Assembly (NCBI GenBank): GCA_030592845.1
Contig: JAUVII010000005.1
Location: forward strand, 1 to 54,644
Length of the DNA stretch: 54,644 nucleotides
Reading direction: 5' to 3'
From: Candidatus Krumholzibacteriia bacterium
Lineage (GTDB): Bacteria; Krumholzibacteriota; Krumholzibacteriia; LZORAL124-64-63
The position numbers and the translations under genes were made by a program. Below the pieces are notes generated by a model that ran no database searches, had not been told where the DNA came from, and saw only the letters and a program-made list of their open reading frames with translations. Shown piece after piece: positions 42,297 to 51,490 of this stretch. Each line of letters opens with the position of its first letter. The stretch's first letter is position 1.

Positions 42297-45077
42297 CTAG
42301 GCCCGGGTCACCTTGACGGCGCACTTCTTGTAGTCCGTCTCCTTGGAGATGGGACAGGTGGCGTCCAGGCAGACCTTGTTGATGAGCACGCGTTCGTCGA
42401 AGAACGGCACCATCACCGTGCCCTTGGGCATGGTGTTGCGGCCCCGCAGTTCGATGTGCACCTTCACGCGGCCGCGGCGGCTTTCGATCCAGATCGCATC
42501 GCCGTCGGTGAAGCCCTGCTCCGCAGCGTCGTCGGGATTCATGAAACACACAGCCTCGGGCACCGCGCGGTAAAGCTCGGGCACGCGCATGGTCATGGTT
42601 CCGGTGTGCCAGTGTTCGAGCACGCGGCCGGTCACCAGCCAGAACGGGTAGGTCTTGTCCGGCATTTCCGGGGGATCCATATAGGGCCGGAAGAAGATCT
42701 TGGCCTTGTTGTCGTACTTGACCTTGTCGCCCTTGTGGGGGCCCTTCAGGTCACCCGCGAGAAGCGCTTTGGCCGCGGGTCCGTAAAAGGCGAACTTCTG
42801 TCCGGGCGCCTTTTTGGCGACGTAGGAATCGTACTCGGCGTTGAAGCGCCACTCGGTTTCCTTGCCGTCGACCACGGGCCACTTCAGGCCGCGCACCTTG
42901 TGATAGGTGTCAAAGTCGGCCAGATCGTGCATATGACCCACGCCGAACTTACGGTATTCCTCCCACAGGTACTTGTGCACGAAGAACCCATAACCCTCGA
43001 AGCCCGCGACCTTGCGCTTGTCGCCTTCGGCCAGGGTGTTCAGGGATCCTTCGCCGATGGGATCGGGCCAGGTGTACTTGTGCGCGTCCTCGTTGTTGAA
43101 CAGGACGTCGAACAGCGTGTCGTCCGGCGAATAACCCATGGCCTGGGCGTCGGCCAGGACGTCGGGAAGAGTCAGCTTGTCGTTGATCTTCTGCTCTCCC
43201 CACACCTCCTTCAGGGTGATTCGCTTGGCGAACTCGAAGGCCTGCCAGATGTCGGGCATCGCGTCGCCGACAGGGGTGACCTGCTGTTTCCAGTGCTGGG
43301 TGCGGCGCTCGGCGTTGCCGTAGGCACCCCACTTTTCGAAGATCATCGCGCTGGGCAGGATCAGGTCGGCCACCTTGGCGCTGATGGTCGGGTAACCGTC
43401 CGAAACAACGATGAAGTTGTCCATCTCGCGCGCGGCCTTGATCCAGTGGTTGGCGTTGGCCGTGTTTTGCCAGGGATTGCAGACCTGCACCCACGCCCAC
43501 TTGATCTTCCCGTCCTCGATGTCCCGCAGCAGCTTCGTATAGTGCGAACCCGGCTTTCCATTGAGGGTTTTGGCGGGCAGCTTCCAGATTTTTTCGCTGA
43601 ATTCGCGGTGTTTGGGATTGGCCACAATCAGGTCGGCGGGCAGCCGGTGGGCGAAGGTGCCCACTTCGCGGGCGGTGCCGCAGGCGCTGGGCTGTCCGGT
43701 CAGGCTGAAGGCACCGTTGCCGGGCTCGGCCTGCTTGCCCAGCAGCAGATGCACCATATAGGCCTGTTCGTTTACCCAACTTCCGCGCGTGTGCTGGTTC
43801 ATGCCCATGGTCCAGTAGCTGACGACCTTGCGGTCCTTTTCCAGATAGTGGTCGGCCAAGGCCTGGAGCTTCACCTTGTAGTCATCGAGGGATTCGTCGG
43901 GGTCGCCCTTGGACAATTCGGCCACGAAGTCCAACGTGTAGGGTTCAAGGCCTTTCTTGAATTCCTCGAAGCCGATGGTCCAGTGGGCGAAACAATCCCC
44001 GGGGGCGGTGTGTTTCATCTCCATCGTGTCACCGGCCTTGTAACCGAGGTAGGCGAGGGTCTTGCCTTCGGCCTCACTCAGTACCTTGCTGAACTGTTTG
44101 TTCATGGTGTCCAGTTCGATGGCGGCATATTTGGGGTTGTTTTTGTCTTGCCGCATTCCATAGCCGAGGTCGGTGTGGCCGGTCGTGAATACGGTGTTCT
44201 GTTCGATGAACTCCTTGTCCATGGTCTCGGGCCGGTTGTAGACGATTTCATTGGCGATGTAGTTCCAGATCGCCAGATCGGTCTGCGGTTTGAAGATGAT
44301 CTCCATGTCGGCCAGGTTGCTGCAGCGGTTGGTGTAAGTGGTCAGGTTGATCAGCTTCACCCGGTCGGGGTTGCTCAGCTTGCGGTCGGTGATGCGGGAC
44401 CAGAGGATGGGATGCATCTCGGCCATGTTGGCGCCCCACATCACGGCCGTGTCAGTGTATTCGATGTCGTCGTAGTTTCCGGACGGCTCGTCGATGCCGA
44501 AGGTCTGGATGAAACCCACCACCGCGCTGGCCATGCAGTGCCGGGCGTTGGGGTCGAGGTTGTTGCTGCGGAAGCCACCCTTGACCAGCTTGGACATGGC
44601 GTAGCCTTCGTGGATGGTGTACTGCCCGGAGCCGAACACGCCGATGCCCGTGGGGCCCAGTTCGCCGTAGGCTTCCTTGAACTTGGCGGCCATCACGTCG
44701 AAGGCCTTGTCCCAGCTGACGGGTTTGAACTTGCCCTGTTTGTCGAACTCACCCTGCGCGTTGACCCGCAGCAGGGGCTGGGTGAGGCGGTCCTTGCCGT
44801 ACATGATCTTGGCGTTGAAATATCCCTTGATGCAATTCAGCCCACGGTTCACCGGGGCGGCGGGGTCGCCCTTGACCGCGACGATCTTGTCGTTGCGCGT
44901 GGCCAGCATCAGCCCGCAACCGGTTCCGCAAAAACGGCAAACCGATTTGTCCCACTTCCAGCCTTTTTCGGTCTCCTGGGCCTGGGCCATGGCCGAGGCG
45001 GGGATCTTCATGCTGATGGCGCCGGCGGCACTGACCGCGGCGGCCTGTTTGATGAAATCACGACGAGTGAGAGCCAT
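42297..45077 (-). CDS. napA: NapA, periplasmic nitrate reductase catalytic subunit
   Basis: A 926-aa molybdoenzyme that reduces nitrate to nitrite in the periplasm. A Tat signal ([11 protein letters not shown]) is followed by the [4Fe-4S] site C47, C50, C54 and C82 and the Mo-ligand Cys in [12 protein letters not shown]. The usual FGMDEPMGCYDD is [12 protein letters not shown] here, so one Met and one Cys are substituted. AAAGAGG precedes the ATG. Length and all domains fit NapA of the napAGHB type. First gene of the operon. Confidence 0.97.
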   Translation of the reverse strand: MALTRRDFIKQAAAVSAAGAISMKIPASAMAQAQETEKGWKWDKSVCRFCGTGCGLMLATRNDKIVAVKGDPAAPVNRGLNCIKGYFNAKIMYGKDRLTQPLLRVNAQGEFDKQGKFKPVSWDKAFDVMAAKFKEAYGELGPTGIGVFGSGQYTIHEGYAMSKLVKGGFRSNNLDPNARHCMASAVVGFIQTFGIDEPSGNYDDIEYTDTAVMWGANMAEMHPILWSRITDRKLSNPDRVKLINLTTYTNRCSNLADMEIIFKPQTDLAIWNYIANEIVYNRPETMDKEFIEQNTVFTTGHTDLGYGMRQDKNNPKYAAIELDTMNKQFSKVLSEAEGKTLAYLGYKAGDTMEMKHTAPGDCFAHWTIGFEEFKKGLEPYTLDFVAELSKGDPDESLDDYKVKLQALADHYLEKDRKVVSYWTMGMNQHTRGSWVNEQAYMVHLLLGKQAEPGNGAFSLTGQPSACGTAREVGTFAHRLPADLIVANPKHREFSEKIWKLPAKTLNGKPGSHYTKLLRDIEDGKIKWAWVQVCNPWQNTANANHWIKAAREMDNFIVVSDGYPTISAKVADLILPSAMIFEKWGAYGNAERRTQHWKQQVTPVGDAMPDIWQAFEFAKRITLKEVWGEQKINDKLTLPDVLADAQAMGYSPDDTLFDVLFNNEDAHKYTWPDPIGEGSLNTLAEGDKRKVAGFEGYGFFVHKYLWEEYRKFGVGHMHDLADFDTYHKVRGLKWPVVDGKETEWRFNAEYDSYVAKKAPGQKFAFYGPAAKALLAGDLKGPHKGDKVKYDNKAKIFFRPYMDPPEMPDKTYPFWLVTGRVLEHWHTGTMTMRVPELYRAVPEAVCFMNPDDAAEQGFTDGDAIWIESRRGRVKVHIELRGRNTMPKGTVMVPFFDERVLINKVCLDATCPISKETDYKKCAVKVTRA

Positions 45078-45220
45078 GGCAAACCTCTTTCAGCTTCAAG
45101 GCGGGAATCCCCAGATTCGATCTAGGGATTTAAACAATTCAGAACCTGGATGTAAAGGTCCAAATTAAAGAAATAACAGGTATATCTCCTTAGTGATCAA
45201 TATGTTATGAATATATTTCC

Positions 45221-45239
45221 AATAATGAGAATCAATTTT
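45221..45239. promoter_or_regulatory. Fur-like box candidate in nap / lipoprotein divergent region
   Basis: AATAATGAGAATCAATTTT resembles a Fur box (consensus gataatgataatcattatc) with imperfect dyad symmetry, halfway between napA and the lipoprotein gene. TTGATCACTAAGGA, minus strand near 45187-45200, resembles half of an FNR site. Both are weak. Confidence 0.3.
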
Positions 45240-45369
45240 ATCCTGGATTTGGGAAACAATTTCGGGCACTTTTCGAGAATACCTTGTTAAATGGCGATAC
45301 CCCTGAACTTTGGCGGTCGGAACCTGGCTGCCGGAGCATTATGGGATTCGAAACAAGGGGGACTTCCAC

Positions 45370-46032
45370 GTGAAAAAATCCTGCCTGCCTTTCATGGTCC
45401 TTTTTCTTTTTCTGTCCGGCTGTCTGACCTCCACTCCCTTCCAGTCCGCCCGGGTGGTCGAACCGGGCCAGCAGTCGGGATCGGTTACGTTGCAGAAAAG
45501 CGTCGATGCCAAGGAAAGCCAGGACTACAGCTGGTACATGATGGAATTCGGCGGGCGTTTTCCGGTGGCCAACGGAAGGGTGGATTTTTCCGTGGGCGGG
45601 GCCATCATGGCCTTTCAGAGGAATGGTGAACTGGGGGGCATCGGGGGGATGCTCGGACTGGGGACCAAAGTTGAACTTTTGCAGGATTTGCTGGCTGTCG
45701 AAATCCCGGCGCGCCTGATGTTCGCCGGCGAGAACACTTTGGAAACCACCCACCTCTATCCGCGGGCCATCCTCTCACTGCCGATTTCGCAACTGGTGGA
45801 AATCAATCTATCCCACACCCGGTACGTGTTTTTTGAAGAGACAGGCCTGGTTCCCTACGCCTTTTCGGCGGGACTGGCCATTGGCCGCCGGGGCGGTAAT
45901 ATCATCAGACCGGAAATCGGAATCCTGGTTTTTCCGGAGGGTCATAATATTCTGCAATTCGGCATCGGGTACACGCCCGAAGCGCCGAGTTATTCTCCCA
46001 AAAAAGATTTCGAAGAGGGTACGCCATACTAA
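45370..46032 (+). CDS. Lipoprotein with outer-membrane barrel-like body
   Basis: A 220-aa protein from GTG 45370 with a G-rich RBS upstream; a longer frame from 45310 would bury the signal. Lipobox LFLSGC is followed by a body of amphipathic strands ('FVNGRVDFSVGG'-like alternation, 'LVEINLSHTRYVFF', 'IRPEIGILVF', ending 'ILQFGIGYTPEAP'). No family is recognised. The last 4 bp overlap the converging M16 peptidase gene. Confidence 0.65.
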   Translation: MKKSCLPFMVLFLFLSGCLTSTPFQSARVVEPGQQSGSVTLQKSVDAKESQDYSWYMMEFGGRFPVANGRVDFSVGGAIMAFQRNGELGGIGGMLGLGTKVELLQDLLAVEIPARLMFAGENTLETTHLYPRAILSLPISQLVEINLSHTRYVFFEETGLVPYAFSAGLAIGRRGGNIIRPEIGILVFPEGHNILQFGIGYTPEAPSYSPKKDFEEGTPY

Positions 46033-48770
46033 TTGATGTCGAATTTTTCAATGTCCTCTTCAAACAGGGGACCGGTGGCCGTGAAGACAAAATTTCCGGG
46101 GTCGATGGCCCACCGGGCCAGGGCATTGACCTCTTCGGTTTTAACCATGGATATTTCATGAAGAGGTTTCAGGGGAATATCCCCAAAGGCCGCCAGGTGG
46201 CGGAGAGATCTCAAACCGGATTCATGGTCACTGAAATTACTGATGGCCCACCCTGATAAATCAAGTCGGGCCCGGGCGATTTCATCGTCGTCAAACCCCG
46301 TTTCCATGATGCGGGCGAGTTCATGGCGAGTGCAGGCTAAAACGACGTGTGACTGCCCCGGTCGGCATGTGACGGATATCTCCCACATCTGATATCCGGT
46401 CGATGAGTAAACCTCCGCATCGACGGAATAGGTCAGACCCTCCTGTTCGCGCAAACGGTCGGTAAGGATTTGATTAAGGGCGCTCTCCAGAACAAGTGCG
46501 GTAATTGTCGCCTGCGGGCCTGATCGGGGCTGAACCAGGGGGAAGGAAATATCCAGCATGACATCACCGCGGGTCAGGTCCGGGATTACCTTGCCGTGTA
46601 TACCCTGAACCATGGCCTCGGGCAGCTCAACGGGCTTAGCGGGCCGCCAGGAATCGTATTGGCCGAAGGTCCGGTTCAGAAGGGGTTTTACCTTGGCCAG
46701 GGATTCTCTGCCCGCGACCATCAAAACGAGGTTGCCGGTTTCCTGAAAATAGTCCTTTTGAAGGTTGACCAGATCCTTGTAATTGAGCTTTTTGAACTTT
46801 TCCGGCTCAGGGGCCCACATACCGACCGAGGGGTGATTTGACCCGAATATCTGTTCCCTTCTCCAGGCGCGGGCTTGGAAAATCTTCCGGTTGCGGGTTT
46901 CCCTGAGGTACTCTTCGCCCCACCGGATTACCGAATACCAGCGCATGCTGTTGAACTCACGGCTCGCGACTCTTTTGTCCACGGCTTTGATGATGCGCTC
47001 GACTTTATCCACGGAACCCTGCGCGAAAAATTCCGAATTGTTCCACCCCAGACGAAACTTGAGATCGTAAGGCAATTTTCTGGGGGGCAAGTCCCGATCC
47101 GGGTCACGTTTCTGTTTGGGGTCGTAGTTGACGACCAGGTTGAATATCCGTGTAATGCCCGGCTTTTTTCCGGGACGCATGTCCTTGATCCCCTTGAAAG
47201 AGCGGTAACCGGCCATGGCCCAATGATCCGAATCCGGGATCAGGAGATGGAAGACGGGAATACCGTTTTCCAATTCGTAGCGACTCAACTTGATGAGATC
47301 GGCCTCGCCGTAGGCCTTGAGCACGGGTTCGATTTCCGTCCGGGTCAGGCTGGCCAGATTGGATTCGGCTCCCATGGAGCCGGTCGCCTGTGTGGTTTTT
47401 GCCATGCGAATGGTCGCGGGCCTTTCCGAATCCCGGCCATGGCTTACCCCGACGACGGCCAGGTCGGGGTGGATCCATTGCCCCATAAACCGGTTGAATT
47501 CCTCGGGGCCCGTGTTTTCGAGGATTTTTCTTATTCGGCCTATGGTCATGTATTCATTGCCGTTGACCAGCGCGGAGCCAAGTCCGATGGACATTCCGGG
47601 GTTCCGGCGGGTGCTCACCAATTCATCGACCGCGTCCTGGATTCGTTTCTGGAATACCTCCGGGTCCCCCAATTCAAGGACCATTTCGGAAATGCCCTTC
47701 CATTGATATCCCATACTGCGAAGGCTCTGTTGATCGGGATCGAATTCATAGTAGATACGGCCCCAGTGATCCTCGTTGTTGGTGGAGGGGCGGCTATAGG
47801 AATACCGGGAAGTCAGCATGACGATTGCTTCACCCGGCACGCTCCGGGCATGAAGACGCAAGCCGGATTTTTCCATGATATGGGGCAGGACCCAGACCAG
47901 GGCGGCGTCATAATCCTCCTTCAGGGAAACACGGAAAGCGAGACAAAGCTGGAGGCCGGTATGTTCCTGAGAGTCAGTAATGATTTGGGCCGCGGCAACG
48001 GGAGGATAGAGAGGGGTCTCCTGGAATACGGTAACATTTGGTGGACCGAATCCGAATATCCTTTCAATATCGGCCAGGGTTTTTTCTGGATCCAGAGGCC
48101 CTTTGACCACGATGGCTGATCGTTCGGGCCGGATGTGGTTCTCCTGGAAAAGCAGGAAATCGCCCACGCTGATTGCCGCGACCGTCTCCGCGGATCCACC
48201 CACGTCACGGCTGAAGGGATGTCCGGAGAAGCAGGCATGAAAAACGGATTCCAGGAATTCCTGGGTGGGGGGCAGACGTTTTCGCATGGCCAATTCTTCG
48301 ATGACCACCCGTTTTTCCCTTTCGAAGCTGAGGGAATCGGTGGTTACTCCCCGGATCCGGTCCGCCTCCAACTCAAGGATCTCAGGCAGGAATACAGGCA
48401 GGCATTCGGTGTCGAATTGCATGAAAGCGGAACCGGTGCGGGCATTGCGGTAGGTCGAATACAGGGTCTGTTTCCGGATCAATCCCCCATCGGGATGGTT
48501 GAGGCTGCTTTCGGTCAGCAGATGTTCGGATAAATGGGCCAGGCCCCTGAGGCTGTCCGGCTCAACAGCACTGCCGGCTGCATAGAAGACCCCGACCCTG
48601 ACCAGCGCCGCGTTCGGCATCGACTTGACGACAACCTGTATTCCGTTGTCCAGGGTCTTGCTCAGTTGGACGGATTCCGTGGGAAGGGAATCGGGCAGGG
48701 ATTCCTGCGGTATGGTTTCCCCAGCATTGAATAAAATTATAATCAGGGCCGTACTAAATATTTTGGACAT
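46029..48770 (-). CDS. M16 family zinc metallopeptidase (pitrilysin/PqqL-like)
   Basis: A 913-aa exported peptidase. After a signal-like N-terminus the first M16 domain carries the inverted zinc motif HLSEH (H79, E82, H83) and the downstream Glu in REKRVVIEELAMR. A second, non-catalytic pair of M16 domains ends with 'DRLREQEGLTYSV'. Total length and four-domain layout match M16B peptidases of the bacterial envelope. RBS GGGGAG lies before the ATG. Substrate unknown. Confidence 0.9.
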   Translation of the reverse strand: MSKIFSTALIIILFNAGETIPQESLPDSLPTESVQLSKTLDNGIQVVVKSMPNAALVRVGVFYAAGSAVEPDSLRGLAHLSEHLLTESSLNHPDGGLIRKQTLYSTYRNARTGSAFMQFDTECLPVFLPEILELEADRIRGVTTDSLSFEREKRVVIEELAMRKRLPPTQEFLESVFHACFSGHPFSRDVGGSAETVAAISVGDFLLFQENHIRPERSAIVVKGPLDPEKTLADIERIFGFGPPNVTVFQETPLYPPVAAAQIITDSQEHTGLQLCLAFRVSLKEDYDAALVWVLPHIMEKSGLRLHARSVPGEAIVMLTSRYSYSRPSTNNEDHWGRIYYEFDPDQQSLRSMGYQWKGISEMVLELGDPEVFQKRIQDAVDELVSTRRNPGMSIGLGSALVNGNEYMTIGRIRKILENTGPEEFNRFMGQWIHPDLAVVGVSHGRDSERPATIRMAKTTQATGSMGAESNLASLTRTEIEPVLKAYGEADLIKLSRYELENGIPVFHLLIPDSDHWAMAGYRSFKGIKDMRPGKKPGITRIFNLVVNYDPKQKRDPDRDLPPRKLPYDLKFRLGWNNSEFFAQGSVDKVERIIKAVDKRVASREFNSMRWYSVIRWGEEYLRETRNRKIFQARAWRREQIFGSNHPSVGMWAPEPEKFKKLNYKDLVNLQKDYFQETGNLVLMVAGRESLAKVKPLLNRTFGQYDSWRPAKPVELPEAMVQGIHGKVIPDLTRGDVMLDISFPLVQPRSGPQATITALVLESALNQILTDRLREQEGLTYSVDAEVYSSTGYQMWEISVTCRPGQSHVVLACTRHELARIMETGFDDDEIARARLDLSGWAISNFSDHESGLRSLRHLAAFGDIPLKPLHEISMVKTEEVNALARWAIDPGNFVFTATGPLFEEDIEKFDIN

Positions 48771-48905
48771 GGTTGATCTCCCCCCGGATCACGCCCGCCA
48801 AACCCCTGAAATTCAGTAATTCAATGAAATTCCAGGGGAAACAATCTATTATTTAGATGCAATCAGAGTACCAATCCATCCGGATCATCATACCGGAGGC
48901 TACCA

Positions 48906-49574
48906 ATGAATATCGACATGAATCTTTTTCACCGCTTGTTCCGCGCCCATCCGTGGCATGGGATCTCCATCGGGGATGATGCGCCCGATGTCGTGAACGC
49001 CTACATCGAGATCGTTCCTTCCGATACGGTGAAGTACGAACTCGACAAGCCGACGGGGCATCTGAAGGTCGATCGTCCACAGAAATTTTCCAATGTCTAT
49101 CCAACCTTGTACGGGCTGATTCCCCAGACCTATTGCGGTAGTTCCATCGCCGAGTTCTGTATGCAGCAGACTTCCCGGACCGATATCGTGGGCGACGGCG
49201 ATCCTTTGGATATATGCGTGCTGACCGAAAAGGCGATTACACATGGGGACATCCTGCTACCGGTCACGCCCATCGGCGGACTGCGAATGATCGACAGCGG
49301 GGAAGCCGACGACAAGATCATCGCGGTCATGCGGGGCGATGCCGTCTACGGTCATATGCGCGACCTTCACGAGTGCCCGCCGGCCCAGATCGATCGCCTC
49401 AAACATTACTTTTTGACCTACAAGGACGCGCCGGGGGCCCACCAACGGGAAGCCGAGATTTCGCATGTATACGGGCGCGAGGAAGCGCACGAGGTGATCG
49501 AGCGCAGCCGGAAGGACTACGCGGAGAAGTTTGGTGAGTTGAAGAAGCTGTTCGAGAGTCTGAAGACCAAGTGA
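48906..49574 (+). CDS. ppa: Inorganic pyrophosphatase, family I
   Basis: A 222-aa soluble enzyme that hydrolyses pyrophosphate to drive biosynthesis. The family signature DGDPLDICV is present, with upstream YELDKPTGHLKVDRP and downstream DDKIIAVM-type acid residues. GGAGG lies upstream of ATG 48906. The 222-aa length, with C-terminal helices, fits larger bacterial members. It lies 103 bp before the cytochrome b gene. Confidence 0.95.
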   Translation: MNIDMNLFHRLFRAHPWHGISIGDDAPDVVNAYIEIVPSDTVKYELDKPTGHLKVDRPQKFSNVYPTLYGLIPQTYCGSSIAEFCMQQTSRTDIVGDGDPLDICVLTEKAITHGDILLPVTPIGGLRMIDSGEADDKIIAVMRGDAVYGHMRDLHECPPAQIDRLKHYFLTYKDAPGAHQREAEISHVYGREEAHEVIERSRKDYAEKFGELKKLFESLKTK

Positions 49575-49607
49575 AACAACAACTGTAGAGAAAATAACAT
49601 TCCCTCA

Positions 49608-49616
49608 TGATACAAT
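49608..49616 (+). promoter_or_regulatory. Extended -10 promoter candidate for cytochrome b operon
   Basis: TGATACAAT fits an extended -10 (TGnTATAAT) between the pyrophosphatase stop and the cytochrome b start. No good -35 is visible. Confidence 0.4.
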
Positions 49617-49677
49617 TCCGGCTCGATTCACGAACCCGAATCATGTTTCCATAATATTGATTCCACGAAAGGTCATC

Positions 49678-50961
49678 GTGGCGGACCAGGCGCGCGTCAG
49701 AAAATATTTCTTCCTGCACATGCGGCCCAACCGCCTTCCGGCCGCCACGCTCCGCTATACCCACACTTTCGGCCTGGGCGGCATGTCCGCGGTGCTGGTG
49801 ATCCTGTTGATCCTGACCGGCGCCCTGATGATGCTGGCCTACGAACCGACCCCGGACCGAGCGCATGATTCGATCATCGGCCTGCAAACCGAAACCCTGT
49901 TCGGACCCTTGATCCGCGGCCTCCATTTCTGGAGCGCCAACCTGCTGATCGCCGTGGCGCTGCTGCACCTGCTGCGCGTCTTTTTTACCGGAGCGAAGGA
50001 TGGACCGCGAAAGCTCAACTGGGTGATCGGGCTCGTTCTGCTGGCCTGTGTGTTGGCGTCCAACTTCACCGGCTACCTTTTGCCCTGGGATCAGCTTTCA
50101 TACTGGGCGGTGACCATCTGCACGGGGATGCTCGGCTACGTGCCGGGCGTGGGCGGTTGGTTGCAGGAAGCCGCGCGAGGTGGAAGCGTAGTGGGGCCGA
50201 CCACGCTCATCATCTTCTATACACTGCACACCACGGTGGTGCCGGTCGTTCTGGCCGTGCTCATGGGATTCCATTTCTGGCGGGTTCGCAAGGCGCGCGG
50301 AGTGGTAGTGCCGCGGCAAGCTGGTGAGCCCGCGCCAGCCGATCCGGAATTCGCGCGCGGATGGCCCGATCTCATTCTGAGGGAACTGGTCGTGGGTACG
50401 GTGCTGGTGGCGGTGGTGATGGTGCTGGCGATCTTTTTCGCACCCGACCTGGGAATACCCGCCAACCCCGGCATGAGCCCCAACCCGGCCAAGGCTCCCT
50501 GGTACTTCGTGGGCTTCCAGGAACTGCAGATCCATTTCCATCCCGTGTTTTCGATCCTGGTCATTCCCCTGGTTGCGGTGGCCGGTCTGATCTGGTGGCC
50601 GTACCGGCGTCGGGAAGTCGACCAGACGGGAGTGCTGTTTGGTTCGCCGACCGGTAGAAGGACCGTCGGTATTGCCGCGGTATTGGGGCTGGTCGTTACG
50701 CCGCTTTTGATCGTCGCCGACGAGATGTGGCTGCAGACGACCGCGTGGGCGCCGTCGGTCATCAGCCATGGCTTGTTGCCTTGTCTTGTCCTGGCCGCGG
50801 TGGTGGTTGGGTTCCGTATGGTCCTTCGCAAACAATTGAACGCTACTCGTGAAGACGCCGACCAGGCCGTATTTGTCTTGCTGGGAGTGGCGTTCGCGGT
50901 TCTGACGATAACGGGTGTTTGGTTCCGGGGCGCGGGGATGGCCCTGGTCTGGCCGTGGTAG
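49678..50961 (+). CDS. Cytochrome b of a bc/b6f-type quinol oxidoreductase
   Basis: A 427-aa integral membrane protein from GTG 49678 (AAAGG 5 nt upstream). The di-haem four-helix core is seen in HFWSANLLIAVALLHLLRV and in LHTTVVPVVLAVLMGFHFWR. The Qo-site PEWY-like motif is PWYF (AKAPWYFVGFQEL). Additional C-terminal helices give it b plus subunit-IV character in one chain. It starts the b/Rieske/multiheme operon. Confidence 0.93.
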   Translation: MADQARVRKYFFLHMRPNRLPAATLRYTHTFGLGGMSAVLVILLILTGALMMLAYEPTPDRAHDSIIGLQTETLFGPLIRGLHFWSANLLIAVALLHLLRVFFTGAKDGPRKLNWVIGLVLLACVLASNFTGYLLPWDQLSYWAVTICTGMLGYVPGVGGWLQEAARGGSVVGPTTLIIFYTLHTTVVPVVLAVLMGFHFWRVRKARGVVVPRQAGEPAPADPEFARGWPDLILRELVVGTVLVAVVMVLAIFFAPDLGIPANPGMSPNPAKAPWYFVGFQELQIHFHPVFSILVIPLVAVAGLIWWPYRRREVDQTGVLFGSPTGRRTVGIAAVLGLVVTPLLIVADEMWLQTTAWAPSVISHGLLPCLVLAAVVVGFRMVLRKQLNATREDADQAVFVLLGVAFAVLTITGVWFRGAGMALVWPW

Positions 50962-50977
50962 AAACAGGGAGCAGCGA

Positions 50978-51490
50978 GTGAGCGATATCGATTCAAAAGA
51001 AACCAGGGAACCGGATCTTCCCCGGCGGAACTTCTTCCGCAAGGCCTGGCTGGTGCTGGGCGCCTTGGCCACCCTGCAATTCCTGTGGATCGGTTTCGAT
51101 ATGCTGCGCCCCCGCAAACGGCGGCGGCGGGACACGGCAGCCGGCACGATCTACACCGCCGGTCCCGTGGAACGGTTCGAACCCGGCTCGGTGACCGCGT
51201 TTCCCGCCGGGCCGTTCTATCTGGCGCGGCTGGCCGACGGTGGTTTTCTGGCCTTGAACCGCACCTGTACTCATCTGGGATGTACGGTGCCCTGGGTCGA
51301 AGAGGATCAGCAGTTCGCCTGCCCCTGCCACGCCTCGGTGTTCGATATCACCGGTGAGGTACTGAGTCCACCCGCCGACCGGGCCCTCGACATGTATGCC
51401 GTCAGGATCGAAAACGGGATAGTGAAGGTGGACCTCAGCGGAGTCATCAAGCGGCAGGGATTTGAAACCGCGCAGGTCACCATGCCATGA
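50978..51490 (+). CDS. Rieske [2Fe-2S] protein
   Basis: A 170-aa protein from GTG 50978, 16 bp after cytochrome b, with AGGGAG before it. An N-terminal twin-arginine-like segment (PRRNFFRKAWLVLGAL) anchors it in the membrane; the cluster ligands are CTHLGC and CPCHASVFD. It transfers electrons from quinol at the Qo site. Its stop overlaps the multiheme cytochrome start (ATGA). Confidence 0.93.
   Translation: MSDIDSKETREPDLPRRNFFRKAWLVLGALATLQFLWIGFDMLRPRKRRRRDTAAGTIYTAGPVERFEPGSVTAFPAGPFYLARLADGGFLALNRTCTHLGCTVPWVEEDQQFACPCHASVFDITGEVLSPPADRALDMYAVRIENGIVKVDLSGVIKRQGFETAQVTMP

Noticed and set aside
41556-45125. A 1189-codon open frame on the plus strand, antisense to napA and napG
   Set aside because: It mirrors GC-rich third-position codons of napA and napG, both of which are unmistakable; the translated product is Gly/Val/His-rich with no family or signal.
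45187-45200. AAGGAGATATACC, identical to the well-known cloning-vector ribosome-binding leader
   Set aside because: It is followed by no open frame and sits in a natural promoter region on the minus strand; the match is coincidental, not vector contamination.
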